Below, piece by piece: positions 17,419-25,754 of a stretch of 64,000 nucleotides of DNA. A model generated the notes under the pieces. The model was not told the origin of the DNA. It searched no databases and worked only from the letters and a program-made list of their open reading frames with translations. The position numbers were made by a program, and so were the translations under genes. The stretch spans positions 1 through 64,000 of the forward strand of contig JAPKFB010000024.1 of assembly GCA_028821775.1 (NCBI GenBank). The letters are read 5' to 3'. The DNA is from Roseibacillus sp. (GTDB lineage: Bacteria > Verrucomicrobiota > Verrucomicrobiia > Verrucomicrobiales > Akkermansiaceae). The stretch's first letter is position 1. Each line of letters begins with the position of its first letter.

Positions 17419-19299
17419 ATGGCTGACGAAAAAGAGCGCAAGACTCTCGATGAACGGAACCAGATGAGCGACCTGGAACGGTTGCGGCACTCCTGTGCCC
17501 ACGTTATGGCCACGGCGATTGCGAAACTCTGGCCCGATGCCCAGTTCGCAGCCGGCCCCCCCGTTGAAGGGGGGTTCTATTACGACGTGGAATTGGAGCA
17601 TCGCCTCTCCCCTGACGACTTCCCCCTCATCGAAGCCGAGATGAAGAAGGTGGTGAAGCAAAACCAGGTCTTCGAGCGCCAGGTGGTCAGTCGCGAGGAA
17701 GCGATGGGCCTGGCGCAGAGTGGGCGCCTGGCGGCTCTCAGCGAGCGCGACGCTCCCTCGGTCTTCAAGGTCGATCTCCTGGAATCCATTCCCGAGGGCG
17801 AAGAGATCTCCCTCTTCAAGAATGGGGATTTCTGGGATCTATGCGCGGGACCTCATGTGGGGCGCACCGGAAATTGCAAAGCCTACAAACTGATGAGTGT
17901 GGCGAGCGCGTTCTACAAGGGGGACGCCAACAACGCGCAACTGCAACGCATTTACGGAACCGGCTTCAAGAACAAGACCCTGCTGCTGGAGCACCTCGAA
18001 CGGCTCGAGGAAGCAAAGAAGCGTGATCATCGCAAGCTGGGACGCGAACTAGGGCTCTTCCATTTCGATGAAATGGTTGGACAGGGCCTGCCGCTTTGGA
18101 AGCCCAAGGGCGCGATCATTCGGCGTCAGTTGCAGAACTTCATTGCCGGTGAACTGGACAAGCAGGGATATCAAGAGGTCTTCACGCCCCACATCGGCAA
18201 ACTCGATCTCTACCGGGCCAGCGGACACTTTCCGTATTATGAAGAGAGCCAGTATCCGCCCTTTGCAGGGCGTGATGCCTTGCGCAAACTCTCGGAGGAG
18301 GGGAGCACCTGTGGCGAGTTGATGAACGCCTTGCGCACCGGGGAGGTGGAAGGCTTCATGTTGAAGCCCATGAACTGTCCGCACCACATTCGAATTTTCG
18401 CCAGCGACCATCACAGCTATCGTGATCTTCCCGTCCGCCTCGCGGAATTTGGAACGGTCTATCGGTGGGAGCAGAGTGGTGAGTTGGGTGGGATCACCCG
18501 CACCCGGAGCTTTACCCAGGACGACGCCCACCTGTTCTGCACCCCGGAGCAGCTCGGTGATGAGATCCAGGGCTGCCTGGAACTGGTCAAGACGGTCTTC
18601 GGGGTGCTCGGAATGGCAGACTACACGGTGCGGCTTTCCCTGCGCGACCCCGACTCCGACAAGTATGTCGGCAATCCGGAAAATTGGGAAAAGGCCGAGA
18701 CTGCCCTGCGCGTAGCCGTGCAGACCCTGGGGGTGGAATACACGGAAGAGATTGGCGAAGCCGCCTTCTACGGACCGAAAATCGACTTTGTGGTGAAGGA
18801 TGTGATCGGGCGGGAGTGGCAGCTGGGCACCGTGCAGGTGGACTACAATTTGCCGGAGCGCTTTGATCTCAGCTACGTGGGAGCGGACAACAAACCGCAC
18901 CGTCCGGTCATGATTCACCGGGCTCCCTTCGGCTCCCTGGAGCGATTCTGCGGGCTCCTCATTGAGCACTTTGAGGGGAAGTTTCCCGTCTGGCTGGCAC
19001 CCGAGCAAGTGAGGGTCCTTTCGATTTCCGAAAAGCACAGCGACTTTGCCGAGATGGTGACCAAGACCCTTTCGGCGGAAGGAGTCCGGGCGAAGAGCGA
19101 CCTCACCGGGGATAAGATTGGAGCCAAAATTCGTCTTGCGCGGTTGGATCGGATACCTTATATGCTGGTCATCGGCGCGCGGGAAGAAGAGTCTCAAAGT
19201 GTGAGCGTGCGCCACCGAGATCGCGACGATCTCGGCACAATGACTCTCAATGATTTCGTCGGCCAAGTATGCGAAGAGATTCGAAACCGTTCACTATGA
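17419..19299 (+). CDS. thrS: Threonyl-tRNA synthetase lacking the TGS domain
   Basis: 626 residues. This class II synthetase charges tRNA-Thr. The editing domain has the HSCAH motif at 24-28 and CAGPH near 152-156. The catalytic core has MNCPHH with zinc ligand Cys320, motif 2 FGTVYRWEQSGELGG.TRTRSFTQDDAH, and the C-terminal anticodon-binding domain. The N-terminal TGS domain (about the first 60 residues in E. coli) is missing, since the editing motif begins at residue 24. Instead there is an insertion of about 23 residues just before MNCPHH (about 281-312). No good ribosome binding site is seen. infC follows, as in many bacteria. Confidence 0.96.
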   Translation: MADEKERKTLDERNQMSDLERLRHSCAHVMATAIAKLWPDAQFAAGPPVEGGFYYDVELEHRLSPDDFPLIEAEMKKVVKQNQVFERQVVSREEAMGLAQSGRLAALSERDAPSVFKVDLLESIPEGEEISLFKNGDFWDLCAGPHVGRTGNCKAYKLMSVASAFYKGDANNAQLQRIYGTGFKNKTLLLEHLERLEEAKKRDHRKLGRELGLFHFDEMVGQGLPLWKPKGAIIRRQLQNFIAGELDKQGYQEVFTPHIGKLDLYRASGHFPYYEESQYPPFAGRDALRKLSEEGSTCGELMNALRTGEVEGFMLKPMNCPHHIRIFASDHHSYRDLPVRLAEFGTVYRWEQSGELGGITRTRSFTQDDAHLFCTPEQLGDEIQGCLELVKTVFGVLGMADYTVRLSLRDPDSDKYVGNPENWEKAETALRVAVQTLGVEYTEEIGEAAFYGPKIDFVVKDVIGREWQLGTVQVDYNLPERFDLSYVGADNKPHRPVMIHRAPFGSLERFCGLLIEHFEGKFPVWLAPEQVRVLSISEKHSDFAEMVTKTLSAEGVRAKSDLTGDKIGAKIRLARLDRIPYMLVIGAREEESQSVSVRHRDRDDLGTMTLNDFVGQVCEEIRNRSL

Positions 19300-19439
19300 G
19301 CGGCGCTGAAGGATGTTGCCTGTGATGATGCAGCAACTGTTTGACTTCGGCCCCGGCATGACACCCGGAGCGCACCTGCGTCTCCATCCGCGGTCCCTCG
19401 TTGCAGAGACCGTGTGTTCAACCCAAGGGAACTGACACT

Positions 19440-20111
19440 ATCGCTAAGAAAAAGAAAAAGAGATTTCGTCCGCGTCGGGACATGACGCGGGTCAATGAAC
19501 GGATCCGAGCACCCCGTGTGCGAGTGGTATCTGGCAAGGGAGAACAACTTGGGGTGATGGACACCCGCGAAGCAGTTCAAAGGGCCAAGGCCATCGGACT
19601 CGACTTGGTGGAAGTTGCGACCAAGGCAGATCCGCCGGTGTGTCGAGTCGTTGATTACGGAAAGTGGAAGTATGAGCAGTCGAAGCTCAAGAAGAACACC
19701 AAGAGCAAAGCGGTCACCCGACTCAAGGAGGTGAAATTCCGCGTTCGAACCGAGGCTCACGACTACAACATCAAACTCGGGCGTGCCGAGGCCTTCCTCG
19801 ATGAGGGCCACAAGGTGCGCATGCAGTTGCAGTTTCGTGGTCGGGAGAATGCCCACCGCGAACTCGGCTTCGAGAAGATGGTGCGCATCAAGGGAGATCT
19901 CAAAACCATGGGGCACGTGGATCAGGAGCCAAAGTTGGTGGGCCGCAATGTTGTCATGGTCCTCTCACCATTGCCCGAGAGTCAGCGTGAACGGAAGTTC
20001 AAGTTGAGTCACGGCGATCTCATTGAGGAAGATGATTTCGAAGAGGATGATCTCGAGGAAGAGGGATCTGATGCGGAGGTGGAGGATCACGCTGGCGACG
20101 AGGAGGAGTAG
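19440..20111 (+). CDS. infC: Translation initiation factor IF-3, probably starting at AUC
   Basis: IF-3 checks start-codon pairing on the 30S subunit. The N-domain (MTRVNERIRAPRVRVV..GEQLG) and C-domain (RFRVRTEAHDYNIKLG, FRGRENAH) are complete. A final tail of about 30 residues, almost all Glu/Asp, is unusual. The start is placed at ATC 19440, giving a 223-residue protein beginning Met-Ala then a lysine run. AAGGGA lies nine bases upstream. IF-3 genes in many bacteria use a near-cognate start so that IF-3 represses itself. The alternatives are ATG 19482 (209 residues, no good ribosome binding site) and TTG 19401. rpmI and rplT, the usual followers, are absent. Confidence 0.93.
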   Translation: MAKKKKKRFRPRRDMTRVNERIRAPRVRVVSGKGEQLGVMDTREAVQRAKAIGLDLVEVATKADPPVCRVVDYGKWKYEQSKLKKNTKSKAVTRLKEVKFRVRTEAHDYNIKLGRAEAFLDEGHKVRMQLQFRGRENAHRELGFEKMVRIKGDLKTMGHVDQEPKLVGRNVVMVLSPLPESQRERKFKLSHGDLIEEDDFEEDDLEEEGSDAEVEDHAGDEEE

Positions 20112-20140
20112 GATCGCACCGTTGATCTCCTCCTGATGCG

Positions 20141-20518
20141 ATGCAGGGTCGCCTCGTTCTCTTCGATATCGATGGTACGCTGATCGATACCCGAGGGGCG
20201 GGGTTCAGGGCGTTCCGGAAGGCCGTTCACGATCTCCATGACGTAGTCGTGGGGGAACTCGATTTGTGTGGCGCCACCGATGCGGGGCTCGTTCGTGGTA
20301 TTCTCTCCTTCTTTGATCTGGAGGTCAGTGAGGAATCGACGGCTGCAATCTACGAAGCCGACCTGGTTCGCTTGGCGGAGCAATTGAACCACCGCGGATT
20401 CGGGGGCGTGATCTTGCCCGCGGTTCCCGAACTGCTGGAGGTCCTCCAGGAGGCGGGGGCGGTTCTCGGTCGATCAACTACGAGCGCACGGGCCCACCAT
20501 GGTGGTGGATTGCTTTGA
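20141..20518 (+). pseudogene. Truncated HAD-superfamily phosphatase gene
   Basis: The 5' part encodes a HAD hydrolase of the phosphoglycolate phosphatase type, with motif I FDIDGTLIDT and the cap region. Just after the second core strand (EAGAVLG) the frame is lost. The residues N-Y-E-R-T-G, which usually follow this strand in the family, appear at about 20477-20494 in the next frame, so a small out-of-frame deletion happened there. The rest of the hydrolase, with the catalytic Lys and the acidic motif IV, is missing; about 100 residues are gone. It starts 30 bases after infC. A residual function is unlikely. Confidence 0.75.
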
Positions 20519-20621
20519 AAAGCCTCTCAAGATTTGGTCGCAATTGAAGAGTGATCCTGACAAAGGGAGTTGATCGCGGTTGCGAATGGAGGCATAGTGT
20601 AACTTTCGACCGGAAGGATTG

Positions 20622-21317
20622 ATGTCCCAGCAGCTCTATAGCATATATCCGGGTTCGTGGCCCCTTGTTGCGGAAAGCCGTGTCTTGTCTTCGGTCCAGG
20701 CGGAGGTGATGGACGAGTTGTGGGCGATTGGGTGGAGAAATTTCGGAACCGACTTTTTTCGGGCCAGTTTGATGGCGGATGAAATGAGTCTGAAGCGTCA
20801 AATTGCGCTGCGCATCAACGTGGCCGAATTTGAAATGTCCAAGAGTCAGCGCCGTACTTACCGAAGGAATTCCGACCTGCAACTGACCATTGATGGGGCG
20901 GCCTTGACAGAGGAGGTGAAGGATCTCTTCGAAATTCACAAGATGCGTTTTGTGCGAAACATTCCGGACCGCTTGGAGGATTTTCTCGGAGTGGAGCCCA
21001 ACGGGCAGCCCTGCGAGTGTCAGCAGTTTAGTGTGCGTTCGGGTAGCCGTCTCCTCGCCGCCAGCTATCTGGCCCTTGGGAAGCGGGCTTGTTCGAGCAT
21101 CTACGCGGTCTTTGATCCTGAGTTCTCGAAACGCCGGCTTGGGGTCTTCACGATGCTTGCGGAGTTGGAGTATGCCAAGGCGCTGGGATACGAGCACTTC
21201 TACAGTGGCTATGCCACCGTGGAGTCGAGTTGCTACGACTATAAGAAGGAGTTCCAGGCTCTGCACTACTACGGCTGGGAGGGCCGCTGGGCTCCCATCG
21301 GTGAGTTGAAGAGCTGA
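20622..21317 (+). CDS. Arginyl-tRNA--protein transferase-like protein (ATE C-terminal domain)
   Basis: 231 residues. The second half resembles the GNAT-fold C-terminal domain of aminoacyl-tRNA--protein transferases: YxVFDPExxxRRLGVFTMLxELEYAKxLGYxHFYSGY, then an aromatic-rich end HYYGWEGRW. Such enzymes add an amino acid to protein N-termini and so mark them for degradation. The Cys-rich N-terminal motif of true Ate/Bpt enzymes is missing, so the substrate and activity are uncertain. ATG 20622 is preferred over the TTG three bases earlier; GGAAGG at 20612-20617 is a good ribosome binding site. Confidence 0.72.
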   Translation: MSQQLYSIYPGSWPLVAESRVLSSVQAEVMDELWAIGWRNFGTDFFRASLMADEMSLKRQIALRINVAEFEMSKSQRRTYRRNSDLQLTIDGAALTEEVKDLFEIHKMRFVRNIPDRLEDFLGVEPNGQPCECQQFSVRSGSRLLAASYLALGKRACSSIYAVFDPEFSKRRLGVFTMLAELEYAKALGYEHFYSGYATVESSCYDYKKEFQALHYYGWEGRWAPIGELKS

Positions 21318-21367
21318 GGTATTCTTCCGGGACCCCCCGGGTTGCATTCGGGAGAAGAGGGTCTAGG

Positions 21368-23059
21368 GTGCCAGCCCCGGAGATGAGTAGGCTGTCACGA
21401 CGAGATGTTTTGCGAGGTTCCGCCTTGGCGGGGGCTTCCGTTATTTTACCGAGACCCGCTGAGGCTGCTCGGGAACCGCGGGCCATCCGGACGATTTCGA
21501 TCCTGCACACCACCGATCTCCACGGGCACATCCGGCCCACCCAGAGCTATCGTGGCATTGCCAATGTGGGGGGGCTCGCGCGCTGTTCCTCGCAGATTCG
21601 ACGGTGGAAGGAGGAAAGCCCGCATTCCTTACTCCTCGATATTGGTGACATCTACCAGGGGACCGCGGTGGGGTGGATGACGCGTGGGCGGCTTATGGTC
21701 GATCTCTTCAATCAGCTCAACTATGATGGATGGGTCCTGGGCAATCACGAGTTTGATTGGGGGCCCGAAGTGGTGCTTGATGCGGTCACCCGTTCGACGA
21801 TGCCCATTCTAACCGGGAACATGAAGTTGGAAGGCAAGCTGGCAGGGACCTTCGAGGACTCGTCTCACCCCTTGGCCAAGATCGTGCCCCATATCGTAAA
21901 GAATGTGGGCGGATTTCGCATCGGAGTGATCGGGCTCACCACCCCCGGTCTGCCCTACTGGCTTCGCCCGGAATTATTGAATGGCTTCGAAGTGACTGAT
22001 CCGGTTGAGGTTCTCAACGCAGGGCTCAAGTACCTGCGTGAAGAAGCCAAGGTGGATGCGGTGGTGGTCTGTGGACACATGGGACTGCACGAGGAAGACG
22101 ACTTCGCAAACCGTGTCCATGCGCTGCTCGAATCCGAGGAGGGCCCCGACGTCTACCTCGGAGGACACACTCATCGCGACCAACCCAATCTCATCCTCAA
22201 CAAGACGCTCTACACGCAGGCGGATTACTATGGCATCCATTGTGGACGGGTGGATTTGAGTTTCGATCTGGAGAAGCGGAGCATCGTAGAGAAGCGCGCT
22301 TACACGGTCCTGATGGACGACCGGATCCCGGAGGATCCCCTGGTCCTGGAAATCGCGGGCAAGGATCTTGGGGATGCCCGGAGCTACCTCGCGGAGGAGA
22401 TGGGCGAATTGGCGGTCGAGCTTTCTCAGAAACAGCCAGTCGCGGGAATGGGGAGTCCCTTGCAGTCTCTGATTGCTTCTTCCGTCTTGCACGCTGCGGA
22501 GAAACACGATTTGAAACCTGATGGGGTCTTCCACGGGACCTTCAACACGGGGACCTTGCCCGCGGGGAAGAAGACCATCGCGTCCGCTTGGACGGTTCTT
22601 CCATACGACAATCGACTGGTCGCGCTTTACCTCACCCGAGAAGAACTGGTCGCGGTGCTCAACGAATCGTTCGCTGGGAACACTGACCGAACGCTCTTTG
22701 GATTCGAACTCGAGCTTTCCTCCAGCGAAGCGGCGAAGGGGGACTCGCGGGGAAGCAGATTTGTGCGTGGTCTCACCGCCTTGCGCAATCCAGGCCCCAA
22801 GCAAGCTGGGTATCGTTACTGCATCGTGTTCAACTCCTACGATGTGCAGTCGGGTGGCAAGCGCCTGATGCGATTACGAGCCCTTGCAAAACAAGGAGAG
22901 TGCAAAGCGACCCTGCTTCCGCCCTCCAGCCGGCAAGCCCTGATCGATTTTTTCGCAGACCTCCGCGTGGTGAGGGCTGCTGACCTTTCGCCGGGCCTTC
23001 CGGAGGATGCTCCGGCTCCCGCACCGGCCATTCCTAAAGAGCCTGCGCCGCAGCCCTGA
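21368..23059 (+). CDS. Tat-exported 5'-nucleotidase-type metallophosphoesterase
   Basis: 563 residues. It begins with a twin-arginine signal (SRRDVLRG then a hydrophobic segment ending AEA), so it is exported folded. The metallophosphoesterase domain has TTDLHG (Asp50, His52), DIGDIYQG, GNHEFD, GHMGLHE and GGHTHRD. The C-terminal 5'-nucleotidase domain has NTGTLPAG and PYDNRLVALYLTREEL. It probably hydrolyses nucleotides or related phosphate esters in the periplasm. GTG 21368 has AGAAGAGGG at a good distance; the ATG at 21383 is an alternative that keeps the whole signal peptide. Its 3' end overlaps the convergent DAHP synthase gene by 26 bases. Confidence 0.9.
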   Translation: MPAPEMSRLSRRDVLRGSALAGASVILPRPAEAAREPRAIRTISILHTTDLHGHIRPTQSYRGIANVGGLARCSSQIRRWKEESPHSLLLDIGDIYQGTAVGWMTRGRLMVDLFNQLNYDGWVLGNHEFDWGPEVVLDAVTRSTMPILTGNMKLEGKLAGTFEDSSHPLAKIVPHIVKNVGGFRIGVIGLTTPGLPYWLRPELLNGFEVTDPVEVLNAGLKYLREEAKVDAVVVCGHMGLHEEDDFANRVHALLESEEGPDVYLGGHTHRDQPNLILNKTLYTQADYYGIHCGRVDLSFDLEKRSIVEKRAYTVLMDDRIPEDPLVLEIAGKDLGDARSYLAEEMGELAVELSQKQPVAGMGSPLQSLIASSVLHAAEKHDLKPDGVFHGTFNTGTLPAGKKTIASAWTVLPYDNRLVALYLTREELVAVLNESFAGNTDRTLFGFELELSSSEAAKGDSRGSRFVRGLTALRNPGPKQAGYRYCIVFNSYDVQSGGKRLMRLRALAKQGECKATLLPPSSRQALIDFFADLRVVRAADLSPGLPEDAPAPAPAIPKEPAPQP

Positions 23060-24083
23060 GGAGAGATTCCGTGGTCTTCCAGTCGATGCACTTGTCAGTG
23101 ATTGACTGCCCGTAAGTGAGATCTTCGATTGGTTGGGGGAACTTCTGGTTTCCCGCCACCAGGTTGCTTTCCAGCATGCTACCGACGATGCCCTTGGTGC
23201 CCGTCGCGCGTTGGCGGACGATTTCCTCAAAGACGGCCGGCATCTTCTCGTGATCCTTTCCGCAATTGGCGTGCGAGGCGTCGATCATCACGACAGGAGG
23301 GAGCCCCGAGTCGGCCATTTGGGTCAGGGAGGACCGCACGCTCTCTTCGTCATGATTCGGTCCTTCTTCGCCACCGCGCAGGATCACGTGGCAGTCCGGA
23401 TTTCCGGAAGTTGAAACCGCGGAAGCGACTCCCTGCTCCGAGACTCCGAGAAAGGTCTGCGGTTTGGTTGCCGCACCGATGGCATTGATGGCCGCCTTGA
23501 GATCTCCACTCACCGTGTTCTTGAATCCGATTGGCATCGAGAGTCCGGAGGCCATCTGGCGGTGAGTCTGACTCTCACTGGTGCGGGCTCCAATCGCCGA
23601 CCAGCAAATGAGATCTGCGATATACTGTGGCGTGATGGGGTCGAGCAGTTCAGTAGCGGTGGGAATTCCAAGGTCGATGATCTTGCGGAGGAACTCTCGT
23701 GCGACCAGCAAGCCTCGCGGAATATTGTCGGTCCCATCCAGTTCAGGATCCATGATGAGGCCTTTCCAACCCACCGTGGTGCGTGGTTTTTCGAAGTAGA
23801 CTCGCATCACGAGGTAGAATTTGTCCTCTACTTCGGCGGCCAGCTTCCTGAATTTTTCAGCGTAATCCAATCCCGCGGTGGTGTCGTGAATGGAACAGGG
23901 CCCCACAATGACAAGCATGCGCTCGTCCGCACCAGCGAGGATTGCCCTGATCGTTTCGCGCGACTGGGCGACAAAGGATGCGGCCTCATCACTCCGCTTG
24001 ATCTCGGAGAGGATAAAGGTCGGAGCGGGGAGGGGTAAGTTCTGAACGACGTGGAGATCGGTGATCTGGGCTGCAGTGTTCAT
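23034..24083 (-). CDS. aroF: 3-deoxy-7-phosphoheptulonate synthase (DAHP synthase, class I)
   Basis: 349 residues. This enzyme condenses phosphoenolpyruvate with erythrose 4-phosphate, the first step of aromatic amino acid synthesis. The class I sequence is clear: GPCSIHD (residues 61-67), MRVYFEKPRTTVGWKGLIMDP, SESQTHRQMASGLSMPIGFKN, and the metal-ligand region IDASHANCGKDH. It is an AroF/G/H-type enzyme, so feedback control by an aromatic amino acid is likely, but which one cannot be told. It stands alone here, away from other aro genes. Confidence 0.96.
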   Translation of the reverse strand: MNTAAQITDLHVVQNLPLPAPTFILSEIKRSDEAASFVAQSRETIRAILAGADERMLVIVGPCSIHDTTAGLDYAEKFRKLAAEVEDKFYLVMRVYFEKPRTTVGWKGLIMDPELDGTDNIPRGLLVAREFLRKIIDLGIPTATELLDPITPQYIADLICWSAIGARTSESQTHRQMASGLSMPIGFKNTVSGDLKAAINAIGAATKPQTFLGVSEQGVASAVSTSGNPDCHVILRGGEEGPNHDEESVRSSLTQMADSGLPPVVMIDASHANCGKDHEKMPAVFEEIVRQRATGTKGIVGSMLESNLVAGNQKFPQPIEDLTYGQSITDKCIDWKTTESLLRAAAQAL

Positions 24084-24326
24084 GGGGCTGCGGTTGGAAT
24101 AGTTGATCCGAGCCAGATGGAAACCAGAAACCGCGGGAAGAGGGTATTTCGACGGCTCGGAGCGCCCGGGCCGGATTGATCGTGCTCTTGGAGGGTTGGA
24201 GATCAGGAGAACGGGAACCAGGCAGGGAGGCGCCTGCGCCGGGCCAAAGGATGAATGGAGATCATCGAAAATCTGCTTCTTGCCGAATTCTCTTTCGTGC
24301 TTCTGGTGCTTTTCTAGGCTTCAGGC

Positions 24327-25403
24327 ATGGCAACCAAATCGGAAACCCTGCTCAAGCGCTTTACGGAAGCGCATGGGCCGTCAGGCTTTGAGGGCGAGGT
24401 CCGTGACTTATTCAGGAAGGAGCTCGATGGGGTAGGAAAGTTTTCTACCGACCGGACCGGTTCGGTTCTTTGCGATCTCGGGGGGAAAGGGCCCCGAGTG
24501 CTCCTGGAAGCTCACATGGACGAAGTGGGCTTTCGCGTGCAAGCGATCACTTCCAATGGATTCCTGCAGTTGATCACCGTTGGCGGGTGGTGGCCGCACG
24601 TCGTGTTGGCGAAACAGCTCATCGTGAAGACGAGCAAGGGGAAAAAGATCCTCGGAGTGGTCGGATCGAAGCCTCCCCATTTCCTGCCCGAGGCCGAGCG
24701 CAAGTTGGTGATGTCGATTGACAGCATGTTCGTCGACATCGGTGCGACTTCGCGCGAGGAAGTCGCCAAGCTCGGAGTGCGTCTTGGTGATCCCGTGGCA
24801 CCGCGCACCACCTTCGAGCCTCTCGCCCGGAAGGGTCGGTATGTTGCCAAGGCCTTCGACAATCGGGTTGGCATGGCCGCCCTGGTCGAAGCCGGGCACA
24901 AGATTGCGGGGATGAAGCGTAGCAATCACGTGCTCCTGGGGGCAAGTGTGCAGGAGGAAGTGGGACTCCGCGGAGTGCAAACCTTGGTGCGTCATGCGCG
25001 GCCCGAGGTGGCGGTGATCCTGGAGGGGACCCCGGCCGATGATACCCCGGGATTCCGTTCCGATGAATCTCAGGGAACGATGGGAAAAGGGGTGCAGATC
25101 CGCATGCATGATCCGACTGCGATCATGAATCCCGTGCTGGCCGAGCTGGCGATCGAAATCGCAGAGAAGGAAAACATTCCGCACCAACTGGCGGTGCGGC
25201 GGAGTGGAGGGACCGATGCGGGACGCATTCACCTGGCGGGGGAAGGAGTTCCCTGCGTGGTGCTGGGGGTGCCGGCCCGCTACATCCATTCGCACAACAG
25301 CATCATCGACATCGCTGATTACCGCGCGATGGTGGGCCTCAGTGTCGCCCTGATCAAGAAATTGACCGCCCGCCAGACCTCCAAGTTGGTCGAGTATCTT
25401 TAG
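24327..25403 (+). CDS. M42-family metal-dependent aminopeptidase
   Basis: 358 residues. M42 peptidases form large tetrahedral complexes that trim peptides in the cytoplasm, using two metal ions. The ligands and catalytic residues are visible: EAHMDEVG (His63, Asp65), AFDNRVG (about 182), QEEVGLRG with the catalytic Glu pair (about 214), and YIHSHNS (about 324). The family includes glutamyl aminopeptidases and proteins once called cellulase M. The N-terminal substrate-preference is not readable. It is monocistronic and its stop is directly followed by a dispersed repeat that can form a hairpin. Confidence 0.93.
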   Translation: MATKSETLLKRFTEAHGPSGFEGEVRDLFRKELDGVGKFSTDRTGSVLCDLGGKGPRVLLEAHMDEVGFRVQAITSNGFLQLITVGGWWPHVVLAKQLIVKTSKGKKILGVVGSKPPHFLPEAERKLVMSIDSMFVDIGATSREEVAKLGVRLGDPVAPRTTFEPLARKGRYVAKAFDNRVGMAALVEAGHKIAGMKRSNHVLLGASVQEEVGLRGVQTLVRHARPEVAVILEGTPADDTPGFRSDESQGTMGKGVQIRMHDPTAIMNPVLAELAIEIAEKENIPHQLAVRRSGGTDAGRIHLAGEGVPCVVLGVPARYIHSHNSIIDIADYRAMVGLSVALIKKLTARQTSKLVEYL

Positions 25404-25514
25404 GGTGGGTTCGAAAACCGGGTGAGTGGCGGGATGGGAACAAATTCGGAAGAAGAACTCAGGCGCTGCGAGGAGCGCGGCGAAGAGGAAGCGCGGCCGG
25501 TTTTCGAACCCACC
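25404..25514. repeat. 18-bp inverted pair of a dispersed repeat (copies A and B)
   Basis: GGTGGGTTCGAAAACCGG at 25404-25421 and its exact reverse complement at 25497-25514 are 75 bases apart. They could form a long hairpin directly after the M42 peptidase gene. The same sequence recurs at 51845-51862 and, diverged, at about 55559-55592. The rest of the gap up to lgt (25515-25754) shows no gene. Confidence 0.85.
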
Positions 25515-25754
25515 AGACTGGAGCAAGGCACAACCCTTCGCCGGCGTGCCGGGTGCGAGGCCGGGCAAATGACTGGGTGGTTGTGCCCCCCGGGGGAATC
25601 GTGGTTTTGATCGAGATCCCGGAGGGATGGCCGTATAGGAGCGTGAAGGTGAGCGCTTCGTCGCCGGGGGGAGAGCGTATTCTTTCGCGGGTCAGCGGAG
25701 TAGAGCGGATTCTCAAGTCAATCCGCTCGACTCCGGCTTGCGTCGAGGGAGGCG

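Noticed and set aside
17244-17419. T-box or riboswitch in the thrS leader
   Set aside because: No T-box motif or tRNA-binding specifier loop is visible; only a plain terminator and a bulged hairpin.
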